Both the position numbers and the translations under genes were made by a program. The notes beneath the pieces were generated by a model that was given only the letters and a program-made list of their open reading frames with translations, made no database searches and had not been told where the DNA came from. 63,397 bases of DNA from Monosiga brevicollis MX1 (lineage: Eukaryota > Opisthokonta > Choanoflagellata > Craspedida > Salpingoecidae), in contig NW_001865068.1 in NCBI RefSeq assembly GCF_000002865.3, positions 381,838 through 445,234 of the forward strand, in the 5' to 3' direction. Shown here in pieces: positions 1 through 11,461 of the stretch. Each line of letters begins with the position of its first letter. Position 1 is the first letter of the stretch.

Positions 1-1047
1 CATTTTGCCAAGCACTCGGCTCGCATAGACCGACACGGCTACTTGTTGAAACGCGGGGCCTGGAACACGGCCTTTAAGCGCCGCTGGTTTGTCCTCAAGG
101 GTAACCTCCTCTTTTACTACGTCACCGATTCGGATGAGGAGCCTCAAGGCGTGATCGTCCTGGCCGGTTGTGTCCCAGAGCTGGGGGACGATGATCCGGT
201 CTCGGGACTGTACACCTTTCGCCTCGTTTTTGATGCAGGCCAGGGACACCGCGTCTACGAACTTGCCGCCGATGATGGTGCGAGACATCCCCAGGGCCCG
301 TTCAATGTGACGATGCGTTGTTCTTGCTCTTGTTCTTGTTGTTGCTTTCTTTGGCGCTCTAGCAAAGTACACATAATACGTCAAGAGCCCTCATCTGCGC
401 TTGCTTTTCGCCTCACGCTCTACGTAGATACGACCCGCACCGACTGGATCAATGCGATTGGCAAGGCCGACTACGACGTTCTTCTTCGCACAGTTGAAAC
501 CTACGAAGATCAGCTGCAGAGAATACAAAAGGGCGAACCTGGTATCCTGGCAGATGCAGGAAATGTGCCAACTGCGACGGCAAGATCAGCTATATTTGCT
601 CTCCAGCGCTTCGGTCCTGGTCGACTCTCCCCCCACGACCGGCCGACCAAACCTTTGACGCATTTCCACGGCGTTGCGGGTACCGCGTCTCCCGATCTCA
701 GCCGTCGTGTAGCTGCCTCATTGGAACATCTGGATTTGAAAGACCAGCCTGTTGCCCCACCTCGGGCCTCATCCAACCCGGCGCCGGCCCTCGGAGCCCG
801 CGTCTCAGCCACGCAGAATCTTACCGGGCGCCGCTTTAAATCAGTCAAACCCAAGCGCTCCTCATCTGGTGGCTCCGATCATAGCCTTCCCTCCCGAAGC
901 GGCGTGTCTCATTTGAGTGGCGTCACCGAAGAAGATGGTGACACCGTCGTGTCTCTGGCAGTACCGACTGTGCGGCAGCGCTCGCTTTCCAGCAGTGAAC
1001 CACGCGCCCCACCACCCCGATTAAATGACCCGCATTCTGAAGCTTAG
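1..1047 (+). CDS. Sesquipedalian/PHETA-like PH-domain protein (5' partial)
   Basis: The reading frame is already open at base 1, so the true start lies outside the window. The first ~90 codons form a PH domain of the sesquipedalian (PHETA1/2, FAM109) type: an HGYLLKRGAWNTAFKRRWF stretch, then LKGNLLFYY and GVIVLAGC, which track the animal family closely. An intron at 278-427 (GTGCGA...GTAG) restores the end of the domain, giving AADD followed by DTRTDWINAIGKADYDVL, the usual C-terminal helix. The helix continues into a short coiled segment (ETYEDQLQRIQ). The remaining ~180 residues are Ser/Pro/Arg-rich and look disordered. In animals these proteins bind OCRL/INPP5B and act in endosome recycling. 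I could not find a clear F&H motif for OCRL binding in the tail. The intron is a multiple of three and has no in-frame stop. Stop TAG is at 1045-1047. Confidence 0.8.
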   Translation, partial: HFAKHSARIDRHGYLLKRGAWNTAFKRRWFVLKGNLLFYYVTDSDEEPQGVIVLAGCVPELGDDDPVSGLYTFRLVFDAGQGHRVYELAADDGARHPQGPFNVTMRCSCSCSCCCFLWRSSKVHIIRQEPSSALAFRLTLYVDTTRTDWINAIGKADYDVLLRTVETYEDQLQRIQKGEPGILADAGNVPTATARSAIFALQRFGPGRLSPHDRPTKPLTHFHGVAGTASPDLSRRVAASLEHLDLKDQPVAPPRASSNPAPALGARVSATQNLTGRRFKSVKPKRSSSGGSDHSLPSRSGVSHLSGVTEEDGDTVVSLAVPTVRQRSLSSSEPRAPPPRLNDPHSEA

Positions 1048-1639
1048 CTCGCACCACTGCTTAACACCGCCGTCTCTGATACAGGGTTCATCCTCTTAGT
1101 TCAGTTTAATGATGCAGCTTATCTTGTTGCCGTGTGCCTTGTACATCAACTGCGGCTCCTGCATCTTTTTTGCTTCCCTCTCTGGTAATTGTGTTCTTGT
1201 GTCTTCTTTGCTGCCCGTCTTCTTCAATCCCCTCCTCGACTTTCTCCTTGTCTTTGTCGTACTTGCCATGGGTCTGCGACCCGCCCTCAGCGTCTGGAGA
1301 TAGTGGCCGACTTTCATGTGCCACCGCATATTCTGGGACCGGTGTTTTTTTTTTTTTTTTTCTTCTTCTTCTTCTTTTGATTTGTTTCTTTCCTGGCTCT
1401 CTGAGTCGGCGTGTGTTCAAGAATGCGCCAAGAATCAAATGCAAAGTGTGCGCGCGCCATTCACTCCCTCTCACACGGGTGCACTCGATGTATCCTCAAT
1501 CCAAACACGCTCATGTATGGGACCACACACGTGTTCATGACAGAGCGTCCATCCACTCAATTTGGAGGAAACGATAAATCAAAAGAGGAATATCGGGCTA
1601 CATCAATCGGGTTTCGCCTCGGCTCGAGGAGCCAATCAT
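1048..1639. other. Convergent intergenic spacer with poly-T tract
   Basis: This stretch lies between the stop codons of two converging genes. It holds a pyrimidine block with a T run and CTT units at about 1346-1378 and otherwise only short, overlapping open frames with no family resemblance. It is probably 3' UTR of both neighbours. Confidence 0.6.
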
Positions 1640-3637
1640 TTAAGCGGTAAAGGTGGCAATTAGGTGCTCGGCGGCCACGCCGGGCGTCATGGTGCGCTCG
1701 CGCATCTAGAGCCATTGAAGCATTGCCATTCAAAGAAACGGCCATTTAGTGCCAATACAAAACCCATGTCCAGAGGGTTGAGCAGCGGGTGAAAGAGCAC
1801 CCAAAACACACACCTGGCGGGTAATTTCAGGCAAAAGCGCTTTGACGCCATCATGTTGATGGAAGCGCTGCATGAGATCATCTTGGACGTGCCGCCACAT
1901 CCAGCGCTATATCAGGCCGGGGATAATAAGCCCACAACGCACAGGTGCAGCATTTAACATTCAGAACAAAAGTTTCTTTCAGACAACAAGGCAATCAACC
2001 CAGCGCGCCGAGCTGCACGACCTCATATTGGTTTGAACGTCGTTCCATTAGCTCCCCACTGGCCATCATAGCGTCATAAAAGCTAAGCATGGTACACCCA
2101 AGTTTTCGTGAGCTCGAGTCGGGTCCTGAGTCACCTTAAAGTCGAGAAAGAAGATTACCTGTCAATAACATCCTTCACCTCCGAAATGCCGCGGTGCTCC
2201 AGGGCGGAGGTCGCTACAACCTGTGGTGAAGCGATCGCAAGGACATGAGAAGCACGACCTAAGCAGCCGTTTCTGCCTTGTGCGTCCATTTGGCAAGTAC
2301 CTCAGGATCCCAGTTGCGAGACTTGCGACGCATCAGATGCAATGCATTCTGGTGCTCAACCCGTGCCCGGTGGGCCGCTTGAGTTAAATCACCATCCGCC
2401 TAAATGCACAAACAAGTTAAATCAAAGGTAGTTTAAAAGCAAAAACAAGCACACGCGAGCTGCACATTGCTGGCATCACCAGGCAGCACCTTGTTGATGA
2501 TGATGAGGTCAGACACCTCCATGATGCCACGTTTGATGCCCTGCCGATTTGATAGCATGTGCAAAACACCGTTCTGGTCAAAGGCAGCCTAGAGGAGGGA
2601 GGATTGGGTACACCAGGCACCACTGAAACCGACCTGAAGCTCGTCTCCACCAGCTGGTGGAAGAAGAAGGATGAACATATCCACCATGTCCGCCACGGCC
2701 ACCTCGCTTTGACCGACACCGACCGTTTCGACCAGGACCACATCCGCTCCAAAGGCCTCGCAGAGCACAATGGCATCGGTCGTGTTGCGTGCAACTCCGC
2801 CTGATCATACACGTACGCAATTGAATCATGCGGAAAGAACAGCGGTACCACAGCAGGTAGGCCAGCGAGCTTGGGAGAGACAAACCCAGGGAACCGGAGC
2901 TGGGAGAAGGTCGCACATAGGCGTCTGGATGAGCAGACAGCACAGGCATGCGTGTCTTGTCCCCGAGGATGGAGCCACCCGTAATCGTGCTGCTGGGATC
3001 AACCGTCTACCAAACCATATGTACAGGGCGTGCTGAGCATCAACAAGCCAGGTCAGGCCAAGGACGGCAACAGTGACGCGATTCCCGTACCAGCACCCCC
3101 AGACGCAACCCAGAGCCCAGCAGATGCTGGCCAAAAGCTTCGATGAAAGTGGACTTGCCCACGCCCGGGCTCCCGCTGATACCTAAATGAGACAGATGAC
3201 ATCCAGCAAATAGGACGGATGCACTCAGTGTGACCAACGCAGAACTGGGTCGGAGCAGACTTTGGCAACGCTTCCGTTCAACGTGGGCGGCAAATACCGA
3301 GGCGCATGGTGGGTCGGGCGCGCTGGCCTTCCTTGGCGCGCACATGACGCTGCAAGCTAGTGAGGAGAAGCTGTGCCTGTGCGCGGCGGGCTGGATGCGT
3401 GCTCTCCACCAAGGTGACGGCTTGAGCCAGCGCACTGCGCTGATGGTTCAGCACACCATCACGCAAGCGTCGCGTTCGAGCCGTCATGGCACTCTCATCG
3501 TCTGCTTGATCCAGATTCACAGAAGAGGCCACCGCCCGCGCGCCTGCAAGCCGAGGCGCGCCCAGCCCCATCGACCCCCGAGCCGCAGTCACCGCCCGCC
3601 AGCCCCAGGCCCGAGCTGCAACCAATGCCGCTGCCAT
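1640..3637 (-). CDS. MMAA: Methylmalonic aciduria type A protein, MeaB/ArgK-family G3E GTPase (10 exons)
   Basis: This GTPase chaperones methylmalonyl-CoA mutase in mitochondria, gating delivery and repair of its adenosylcobalamin cofactor. On the minus strand ten exons can be read with consistent phases: 3298-3637, 3091-3182, 2886-3006, 2634-2800, 2490-2540, 2301-2399, 2159-2220, 2022-2082, 1814-1906 and 1640-1705. Together they give 383 residues, close to the human protein (about 418). The N-terminus is Ala/Arg-rich, as expected of a mitochondrial presequence. The P-loop is [18 protein letters not shown] and spans the first intron. It is followed by [19 protein letters not shown] (switch region), [13 protein letters not shown] (Walker B) and the [16 protein letters not shown] segment. 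The base-specifying NKxD motif appears as NKADGD, split by an intron. The C-terminus ([14 protein letters not shown]) is the dimerisation arm typical of MeaB. Implies B12-dependent propionate metabolism. Confidence 0.93.
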
Positions 3638-4129
3638 GATCTATACCCCGTAGACCCACTGGCCGCACCGTGCCTGCCCCTCTAGCAATCAGATGCCAAA
3701 AGGCCTCCGTATTAAACGCAGTAAATTGGTTCACAAACTCAAGCTACGGTGTTATTGAAAACTGCAATAAATACGATAACCGCTACAAAAGTCACAAAAG
3801 TATTTTAGTTGTTTCCTTTCTTTCTCTCTCATTTTTTTCTTTTTTCGTTTTTTTTTTCTTTTTTCGTTTTTTTTTCTTTTTTCGTTTTTTTTTTTTTTTT
3901 TTTTTTTTTGGAGCGTTGTCGTTGCCTTTTGCTCGACAAGTACCGGTGCAGGCTGGTGGTACCAGCGGCAGGGCCCGTTCATAGGGGATACACACAAGTG
4001 GGCTGTTGAGACGTTGAGCAGGTATGTCGTAGTGTGGAGCGAACCGACGTTCCTGGATCACTTTATTAACCACATGCTTATGTTTTGTTGTTTTTTGGTG
4101 TTGGCTGGGAGCATAGACCACCCTCGAGC
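3638..4129. promoter_or_regulatory. Divergent promoter region with interrupted poly-T tracts
   Basis: About 490 bp separates the start codons of the MMAA gene (leftward) and the Lsm gene (rightward), so both promoters must lie here or overlap it. At about 3826-3910 there are repeated runs of T broken by TTTCG or CTTTT, the longest about 20 T. No TATA box was recognised with confidence. Confidence 0.5.
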
Positions 4130-4543
4130 ATGGCAGACCTATCACTCTCAGGGTTGCAGATTACGCCAGACACTAGCTTAGGTGACAGTAGACCGTCCAT
4201 CTACGACAAAGATGCCACCTGCTTGGTCCCGCCCACGCGAGAGCTGACGGGGCCGCGCAAGGAGCTTTACAACATGGCCATTTCTCAGACCTGCAAGCTG
4301 GTTTTGAAGGACGGTCGGATAGTTCTTGGGACGCTCGAGTGTGTTGATAGCCGTGCCAACATTGTATTGACTGGGGCAGCCGAGTACCGCCTGCGAGCCT
4401 CTCCCCTTGCCATGCACTCACGCGAGCGCGCTGTGGAACACGGCGGTGCTCTTTACTACATGACCCGCCATCTTGGTATCGTCTCAGCGACGCCAGACCT
4501 CTTAGAGGCTCTAGCCGTGGTGGCCGACCCCGCCATCGCATGA
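4130..4543 (+). CDS. NAA38: Lsm-domain protein, NAA38/LSMD1-like
   Basis: A single-exon protein of 137 residues, taken from ATG 4130. After a 40-residue leader it carries an Sm fold: RKELYNMAISQTCKLVLKDG (helix and strand 1), then RIVLGTLECVDSRANIVL, which matches the Sm1 signature with the conserved Asp and Asn, and a C-terminal LGIVSATPD strand in place of Sm2. This layout is closest to LSMD1/NAA38, the auxiliary subunit of the NatC N-terminal acetyltransferase, which has a long insert between Sm1 and Sm2 as seen here. Another divergent Lsm protein remains possible. It shares a divergent promoter region with the MMAA gene. An in-frame upstream ATG-like codon at 4085 is less likely, because the conserved part begins well downstream. 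Confidence 0.65.
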   Translation: MADLSLSGLQITPDTSLGDSRPSIYDKDATCLVPPTRELTGPRKELYNMAISQTCKLVLKDGRIVLGTLECVDSRANIVLTGAAEYRLRASPLAMHSRERAVEHGGALYYMTRHLGIVSATPDLLEALAVVADPAIA

Positions 4544-4833
4544 GGAGCTTCAGTGCATGCTGGCAGTGCAAGTGATTGTGGATCAAGGATACCACTTGCA
4601 CATCGATCAAGAGTGGTTGTGGACGACATAAATTGATGATGATAAGAAAATTTTCATGTTCTTTTGATGGCGGCTCAGCGCCAAGCGCTAGCAGATGCTG
4701 CGACTGTCTGGGGAAGGGGACGGACTGGCAAACTCAAAAACCAGGATCTGGCAAGTCAATTAACCAACGGGGCAGGGAATGGTCAACCGCTCATCGGGGA
4801 TGACTGTGTGGCACAGCTGTCTTGTTTGTCTTG

Positions 4834-7800
4834 TTATGCCACCACAAACTGCTGATACAGCAGCTCCCGAACTTTGTAATACGTCTCGCAAAGCGGGCCG
4901 TCGATACTAAACGATCCGCCGAGCGGATCTTTTCCTACCACCACCTGATTGTTGCACACTAGCTTTTCGACCCACCAAGACACCTGCGCGTGAAGCGCCA
5001 AGAAGCAGCAAAAGCAATGTGCGTTGAGTGAGGGATGACCCAGGGTTGAGCGGTGGCAGAGGCTGCGTCCACCAGAACAAACGCGCACCTCCACTTGGTG
5101 GTTCTCCAAGACGGTCTTGAGTTGACTCAGACGAATATCTCCAACGAATACGGCATTGTGCTCCGCCGCTTCGGTGGCTGCCTCCAGTTGTGGGAGCTTG
5201 GCGCGCTCTAGATACCCACGCGCATCACGAAATGATGGTGAACGTGTGAGTGGATTACCCAGGACCAGGACCGAATATGATTCACTGAACATGCAAAAAG
5301 CGGTCCAGCCCACACGTACTGCTACTCGTTTCGTCGCCTTCAGTGTGTGCCAGGACGCCATCGATCCATGCAATCTTATATTCGCCGGCCTCGCTGTATA
5401 GGGAGCAAAGTCCGTGAACAACCCGCGTACCCACCTGCATTCGCCTGGCACGCATAAATACGGACGCGTGCCCCTCCACCTACCTGAACTTGAGCGAAGA
5501 GACGAGTGCATCGCGAAGGCGCAGCTATACCAGCAAAAAGGATATGATTTACCATGCGACGAACGATGAGCGAGGAATTGATTGAGTCGCATACACATAT
5601 GGTCTGCGACATCGATAAGAGAAGCCAAGACATTGCGCCAATTGTACCTGGAAGATGTTGCGCTCGCCAGCAATATCCACCCGCTCGAAGCGCTTGGGCA
5701 TGACGATCCGCTCCAAATCGCGCAGCTTGTGAACACAGCTATCAGCCAGCTCCTGAGCACACAGCACGCACGCCCATGTGAGACACAAGCCACGGGGCAC
5801 TATGCTTGCAAAGAAACGCAGTATCTTTGAATCCAAAGCAAATGCCTCCCCTCTTGTGACTGACCTCTGTTTCATCCTCGGTGCCGTGCAGCAGAACGAG
5901 AAAGCGAGGACGCATCCGCTCGAGAATGTTGAGCATGGACTCGCGGTCCGAGAGACCCTCAAGATCCAAGTACTCGACCTGACAGCGCACACTCAGGTCT
6001 CGCTGCTGAGCCACGACCTTTGATGGGCGCTCAGCTTCTTGAATAGACTGGGAGACATGACAATGGCACAAGATAGATGAGCGCGGTGCATTGACGCTTG
6101 CTTGATGCACCAACATAGACACCTACCGCAGTAAGCTCAGCTTGCATGGCCTCAAGGTTGCTATCCTCTGCTGGCTTGTCTGCTTCATCTGCAGCTGGGG
6201 CTTCGAGGCCCGTGGCCAGGTGTGAGTCGAGCAACTTGAGCTTCTCTCGATCAAAGGTCATGCCGTAGTCGTCCCATTCAACCTTTTGTGCGCCCATGAA
6301 CGAGTCGTAAGTGGAGGCACGGCTGGGTCAAAGGCGGGTATCGTGATTCAGGCGAGCTCTGTCAATCTGCGGCCACACAACCTTGTTGCTCTGAAACGGA
6401 AAGGTAGTCAAGGCCTGGCGGCGCGATCGGAAGGTACGATCCTTCGCCCGAGTCTAACAGATCACGAAAAAAAAAAAAATAAGTCAATAAATAAAAAATA
6501 AAAAATGAAATGAAAAATTAAGTTTGCTGAGGGTGGCTCTCCACGAGCTAGGCGGCCGTCTATGCCTCGGCGATGATGGTCGCGCAGGCTGACCTGTTGC
6601 GGAGTGTGATGAACGGCATCTATTGAGGGTTGAGTGCCGGGGAGACGCATGGGCAAGTCTGCGACGTGATCGTCCTCGTCCTCGTCATCCTCTGAATCTG
6701 AGCCCACAAAGGTGCCCTCGGCCCGGGCCTGAGCCAGAGCATCCTCTTTCTGTTGCTTGGCTTCCTCGGCTTTGTGTTGTCGATATGCCTTGAGTTCTTC
6801 GCCCTCAAGTTGCACTCGAAACCGGTGCTCAAACTGTAAGGTGATGGTATAAACCAATGAGCGTCGGTTGGAGTCTGGGAGGCTAAGCGGCTAGGTGTGG
6901 TCGAGGTTCCACGGTCGCTGTACCACCACCAACCTGGATGGTGTGTATTTGTCCGCTCTTTGCCAGTAGGCGGGCCCCAAGGGAGTGGGGTGGAGGCCGG
7001 GCTATGATGGCAGTGCCGGGTGAGCCAGTGGAAGATATCAACGAGCAAGCTGCGTGAGCCAACTCCATACCGATGAAAAGAAAGCGATTGCGGGCTTCGC
7101 CTGCAAGGCGAAAGAGAAGTTCACGCCCAAAGCCAGCCTCGAGGCTACTGTGAGGAACAATTACGACCTAGGCAGAGCATACGGAGTGTGTGGGATGAGT
7201 ATCGCGCGCGTGGCGCTGGTTGCTTCTGAATTCAAGGGCGCAGGGAAAGACAGTTGGCACGTATTTAGGACACCGCGTGCGGTGAGGCGGCAATGACTGT
7301 AGGAGCCGGTAATACCTTGGCGCCTGCGGAGCGCATGACTCCATCGACCGTCTTTTGGCATTTGATGTTGGGGCAGGCAAAGGGGTTGTGGGTCATGGTC
7401 TGGAGCTTGACCAGCATTTTATCGGACATGAACTCGATCAGGGTTTGCGCAAACTCTAGCACGTTATACGAGTTGTGACTGAGAAAGAAGACGGGATAGG
7501 TCTTGAGACCCGGATTGTCGTTCCAATGTGATTCAAAGAGCTGCACCAGTTCCAGCGTTCTAGCATGCGGCAGGAGGAAAGACCGGATCAGGACCAACGG
7601 CATTGCGTTGCGTTGGGAACTCTGGAGCTTGAATGTGCGCGCAAGACGAACCGTCCAGCTGTGTCGGCCACCACCACCATGGTACCATCGGAGCGCATGG
7701 TTTGCTCTGCTAATGATAGAAGCTTGGCCTCGCGCTCCTTGGGCTTGAGCACCATTTCCGTAGAGGCGTTGCGGGCACCGGTGATGAGGAGGGAGGGGCG

Positions 7801-8898
7801 TGTCAAGAGCTGAAAGACGGCGGGGCGCAAGTGTCGTTCGGAGCGATGGTTGTAGTTGAGGGCATACACAACGTCTTCGTCATCCTTGGTGATGCGCCAC
7901 ACAGTACCGCCCAACATGTGACCAGCTTGCAGGGCAAGCAGGGTGATGCCGGTGCCTGACAAGTTCAATTCATGGACCATGTGAGATGAGCAGTGAGGAC
8001 CACAGCACTGTGTCACGTGGCGAGATGAAGAAAAGCAAGCGGTTGGCGTGTGCCGAGATCTCTACGCACCGGCAACCTCGATGGCCTGTGAATATTTGAC
8101 TGAGGTGATGTTGGCAAAGGATTCGTCAATGCCATCGAGAGAAAACGTTTCAAAGTCTTCTTGCTCCATTCGCGCCTGGAACACGGGCAGATACCGAGAG
8201 GTTGAGCGCAGGGGGCATGGAGCAGTCGCGGTTGGCGCACGACCCATGGCTAAATGCCAGCATCTCGGCCCCACTCGACAGCGTTCATTTGTCCAGAGGG
8301 TGGCTCAGCCTTTGTCGCCTACCTGGAAGGCGTCGTAGAGGAAAAGCAGACCGAGCTGCTTGATGGGCAGCGTGGCATAGCAGGGACATGTCAACCCAAG
8401 TTTTTCGTAGGCGTACGGCAAAGCACCCAAGTGATGGATGTCCGGTTGGCTGAGGAGTACAAGATCAATCGTGCTGGCCACTCTACATGCGAGAGGATGC
8501 AATGGCACCGTTGCGAGGTGATCAGCGTGTCGGTCACTGATTATCAAGGCCGGCCTTCTCAGGGAAAGCGCCGGTACAAAGCTGGGAGAAGAACACAGAA
8601 AAAAAAGAAGAAAAGGCAACAGCACTGCTCGGGCGAAGCACCCTCACTTGGCAAGGGCATCGAGCTGCGTGGTGTCAAAGTGCTCACTCCAGCCGCAGTC
8701 GAGCAGGATCCGGACGCCATCAAGCTACAAGACGTTGGCCCGTCGATGTGAGCGCATGCTCCAAGTGCTTTTCACCTTGCATCCTCACACGCATGCCAAC
8801 GTGACACAGGCAACACCCCCACTCACCTCAAGCAAGTAGCAGGGCGGTGACTCATCCAACACCCCGGATAACGCCTCGACGCGAACGATAAAGGCCAT
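4834..8898 (-). CDS. CPSF2: Cleavage and polyadenylation specificity factor subunit 2 (CPSF100), multi-exon
   Basis: CPSF100 is the catalytically dead partner of the CPSF73 endonuclease in mRNA 3'-end cleavage. The minus-strand start at 8898 gives [20 protein letters not shown], collinear with the family N-terminus. The next exons encode [20 protein letters not shown], then [19 protein letters not shown]. This is the metallo-beta-lactamase motif, but without the HxHxDH metal ligands of CPSF73, as expected for CPSF100. Later exons give [33 protein letters not shown] and DTAGRFV (beta-CASP domain), then an acidic linker of [11 protein letters not shown] type at about 6690. The C-terminal exons encode [19 protein letters not shown], a [16 protein letters not shown] strand and the terminal [12 protein letters not shown]. 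The stop is at 4834-4836. Internal exon borders were not all resolved. Confidence 0.92.
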
Positions 8899-8974
8899 GG
8901 CTGCCCTTTCAGCCAGCCCCCTTTGAAAAGCAACAGAAAAAAATTTTAAATGGTTCCTTTGGTTGTGTGTGTGT

Positions 8975-9065
<91 letters not shown>

Positions 9066-9471
9066 GTGTTTTTGATATGAGTGTGTGTGTGTCTGTGTCT
9101 GTGTCTGTGTGCCTCTGTGTTGTGTGTGTCTGTCTATATCTCTGTGTGTGTCTGTATCTCGGTGTCTCGGTGTCTCGGTGTCTCGGTGTCTCGGTGTCTC
9201 GGGGCCTCAGTGTCTGTCTGTCTGTCTGTCTTGTGTGACTTGGTATCTCAGTGACCGATGTCAGTATCCCATTTCTATCTCTATCTTTATCTCAATCTCG
9301 ATCTCAAAATCTATATCTCGATCTCAATCGCTATCACGCTCTCCCCAAACCTCTTCATCCCTTTTGCGCTCGCGCTCTCCCCTCCTCTCTCAAGTTTGTT
9401 CTTTATCGGACTACTCTCAAGACTGCGCTCTCATCACTTTATGACATGACTTAAAAGAGCTCGAGGTCCGT
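8899..9471. repeat. Compound microsatellite block upstream of CPSF2
   Basis: Starting about 65 bp upstream of the CPSF2 start codon, this block runs (GT)n at 8963-8979, (CT)n to about 9062, and GT/TCTG-rich sequence at 9079-9160. An 8-bp unit GGTGTCTC follows (about 9161-9203, five to six copies), then TCTG units to 9232. A degenerate ATCTCN hexamer array occupies about 9275-9335. No gene is visible. It also covers the 3' flank of EMC10. Confidence 0.85.
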
Positions 9472-10924
9472 TCAGCGACGCGCGGGCGCAGCAGCGGCAC
9501 CACCATTCTTATCCTCGGGCATCTTAAAGGTGAGAAGCTGGAAGACTAGCATGGCCGGCACAATGTACATCCACTGCGAGCAGCACCCAAACGTTGTGAG
9601 CGGGGGACAGTCTACCTGGGCAGGATGCACACGTTGGTTGGTACACGTACGTATTTGCTGAAGAAGCCCTGTTGCTCTTCGGGGCGCTCCTCCTTGGTCA
9701 AGCGGCGGGTTTGCTCTCGAACAAAAGGCTCAGTATCCGGCCTAAAAGAGCCCATGGCCGCCACAGAGATGAGGGCAAGAGGGATGCGTTCACGCGATGC
9801 GTTCGCGCGATGCACAAGACAAACTTACACCGAGCCCGTGGTGGGTCGAGTCAGGAGCACCGACGTCTTGAACACTTGCTTCTACAAACAATGACAGTAG
9901 GCACACACGCGCGCACACACACACACACCCTCATCGTCAGAACATATCTTTGGACATGGCCAGCGTACCCAGTACGTTTAGATGTCACCCCGTGTGGGGC
10001 CTGAAACGAAACGAGCTGGTATTCATGGCCATTGGCACCTTTTTGCGCAGGGTATCCTGTCCCTCTTGACCGCCCCGGGCCGTCAGCGCAATGCTTTGGA
10101 CAAAGCCTGGGCAAGGGAATGCATGAGCACATCAAAGCGATGGTGAGAACCAATCGTCATGCGCACGAAATGCAACGAATGCAGCGGGGCCTCACACACC
10201 TTCGCGGTTCACGTAGAGCCGGAGTGTGTCTTGAAAGCCCGACTGGTAAAGAGCAGCGGCGGGTACAAAGCCCTCTGCCATGGACTTGTGCTCCCCACGC
10301 TCAGAGGTCACGCGAACGCGATAGAGCCCATTGGCCTGCGCCAGGTCCTGAAATGCACACAAGGGACGTGGAGTTGAGTTATGACCTGTTGGACATGCAA
10401 ACAGATGAATCAACGCCTTTTCGGCAAGTGCAAATGAAATGGTCAAGCATGAGCTTTGAAGACGAACATAAAGGCTTTGCGCGTCGCTCTCGCCCAGGTC
10501 CTGGTCCATGACGCCATGCATGCTCGTGCTTGACTTTGGCTTCACGGTGCCCCTGCCAAGTGCGAGAGCAAACAGCCGTAACCTCACAGTGAGCCGGTTG
10601 CAGAGAAGGCATGATTATCCATGCACCATGCATGAACATGGGCTTGGCTAGATCAGCGCGGCAACGACCAGTCCTTACCGCAGATGAAACCCTTGACCAT
10701 AATCGTGCTCCACCGTATACGTCATCTACCAGCAGAGCGCAAAGCCCAGTGCCCAAAATGATCAGCCTCGGTGCAAACGCGACAACAATGCCAGTTGTGA
10801 AAAGAGACGGTTCGAGGCCTACCATTTCCGACTCCGCCACATCAGCACCCCAGCCCGGGGCCACCAGACCCAGAAGCAAACCCAGCACCACCACAGATGC
10901 TGCCATCATTGACGTCGCTGCCAT
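9472..10924 (-). CDS. EMC10: ER membrane protein complex subunit 10-like
   Basis: EMC10 is a lumenal, single-pass subunit of the EMC insertase for tail-anchored and multipass proteins. The start at 10924 gives a clean signal peptide (MAATSMMAASVVVLGLLLGL, cut near APGWG). Later exons encode AQANGLYRVRVTSERGEHKS and VPAALYQSGFQDTLRLYVN, which match the family's beta-sandwich (human QDGLYRVRV and SGLSDRLSLHLD). The last exons give RRLTKEERPEEQQGFFSKY and WMYIVPAMLVFQLLTF, the diagnostic juxtamembrane basic/Gln stretch and transmembrane helix, ending in a short Ala-rich cytosolic tail. The stop TGA is at 9472-9474. Several introns interrupt the gene and not all borders were fixed. A purine/CA microsatellite begins 5 bp upstream of the ATG, so it is probably in the 5' UTR. 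Confidence 0.85.
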
Positions 10925-10928
10925 CTCG

Positions 10929-10961
10929 ATGTGTGTGTGTGTGTGTGTGAAAGTGTGTGTG

Positions 10962-11029
<68 letters not shown>

Positions 11030-11191
11030 CTCTCTCTCAACCAATTCCTCTCTCTCTCTGTGGTCGTTGTACTTTTCCTTTGTGTCTTTGCTCTTTCTCG
11101 CTCTTAAGTTCTCTCTCTCTCTCTCTCTCTCTCATGTTTCGCGTGTGAGACGGTGACTGCGGAAGTGTGCTTTTTGTTATACTTTCAACTG

Positions 11192-11249
<58 letters not shown>
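10929..11249. repeat. (GT)n, (CT)n and (AC)n microsatellites between EMC10 and Dr1
   Basis: GT repeats at 10930-10964 run into (CT)n at 10966-11038. Short CT blocks follow near 11048 and 11111-11133, and an (AC)n tract of about 27 units lies at 11193-11248. Seen from the EMC10 strand the block reads (GA)n then (CA)n and ends next to the start codon. Confidence 0.9.
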
Positions 11250-11251
<2 letters not shown>

Positions 11252-11461
11252 CGCTAAGGGCTCGCTCGGTTCAGATTTGCTTGGCAATTCAAGTTGAAGT
11301 GGTTCTTGTCAGGTGGGGGAGATTGAAGACTGCGCCGTGGGCGAGAAGAGCATGCATAACAGGCCAGAGCCGTTGGTTCCCGTAATGTGCTGGATCCACA
11401 CCTCTGCCATCCGCCATTTGCTGCGGGTATTAGTCAAACATTGAGGTATCCTAATTTCCCG

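Noticed and set aside
3050-3440. Plus-strand frame (3230-3685) across the MMAA first exon
   Set aside because: It is antisense to exon 1 of MMAA, whose presequence and helical region are conserved.
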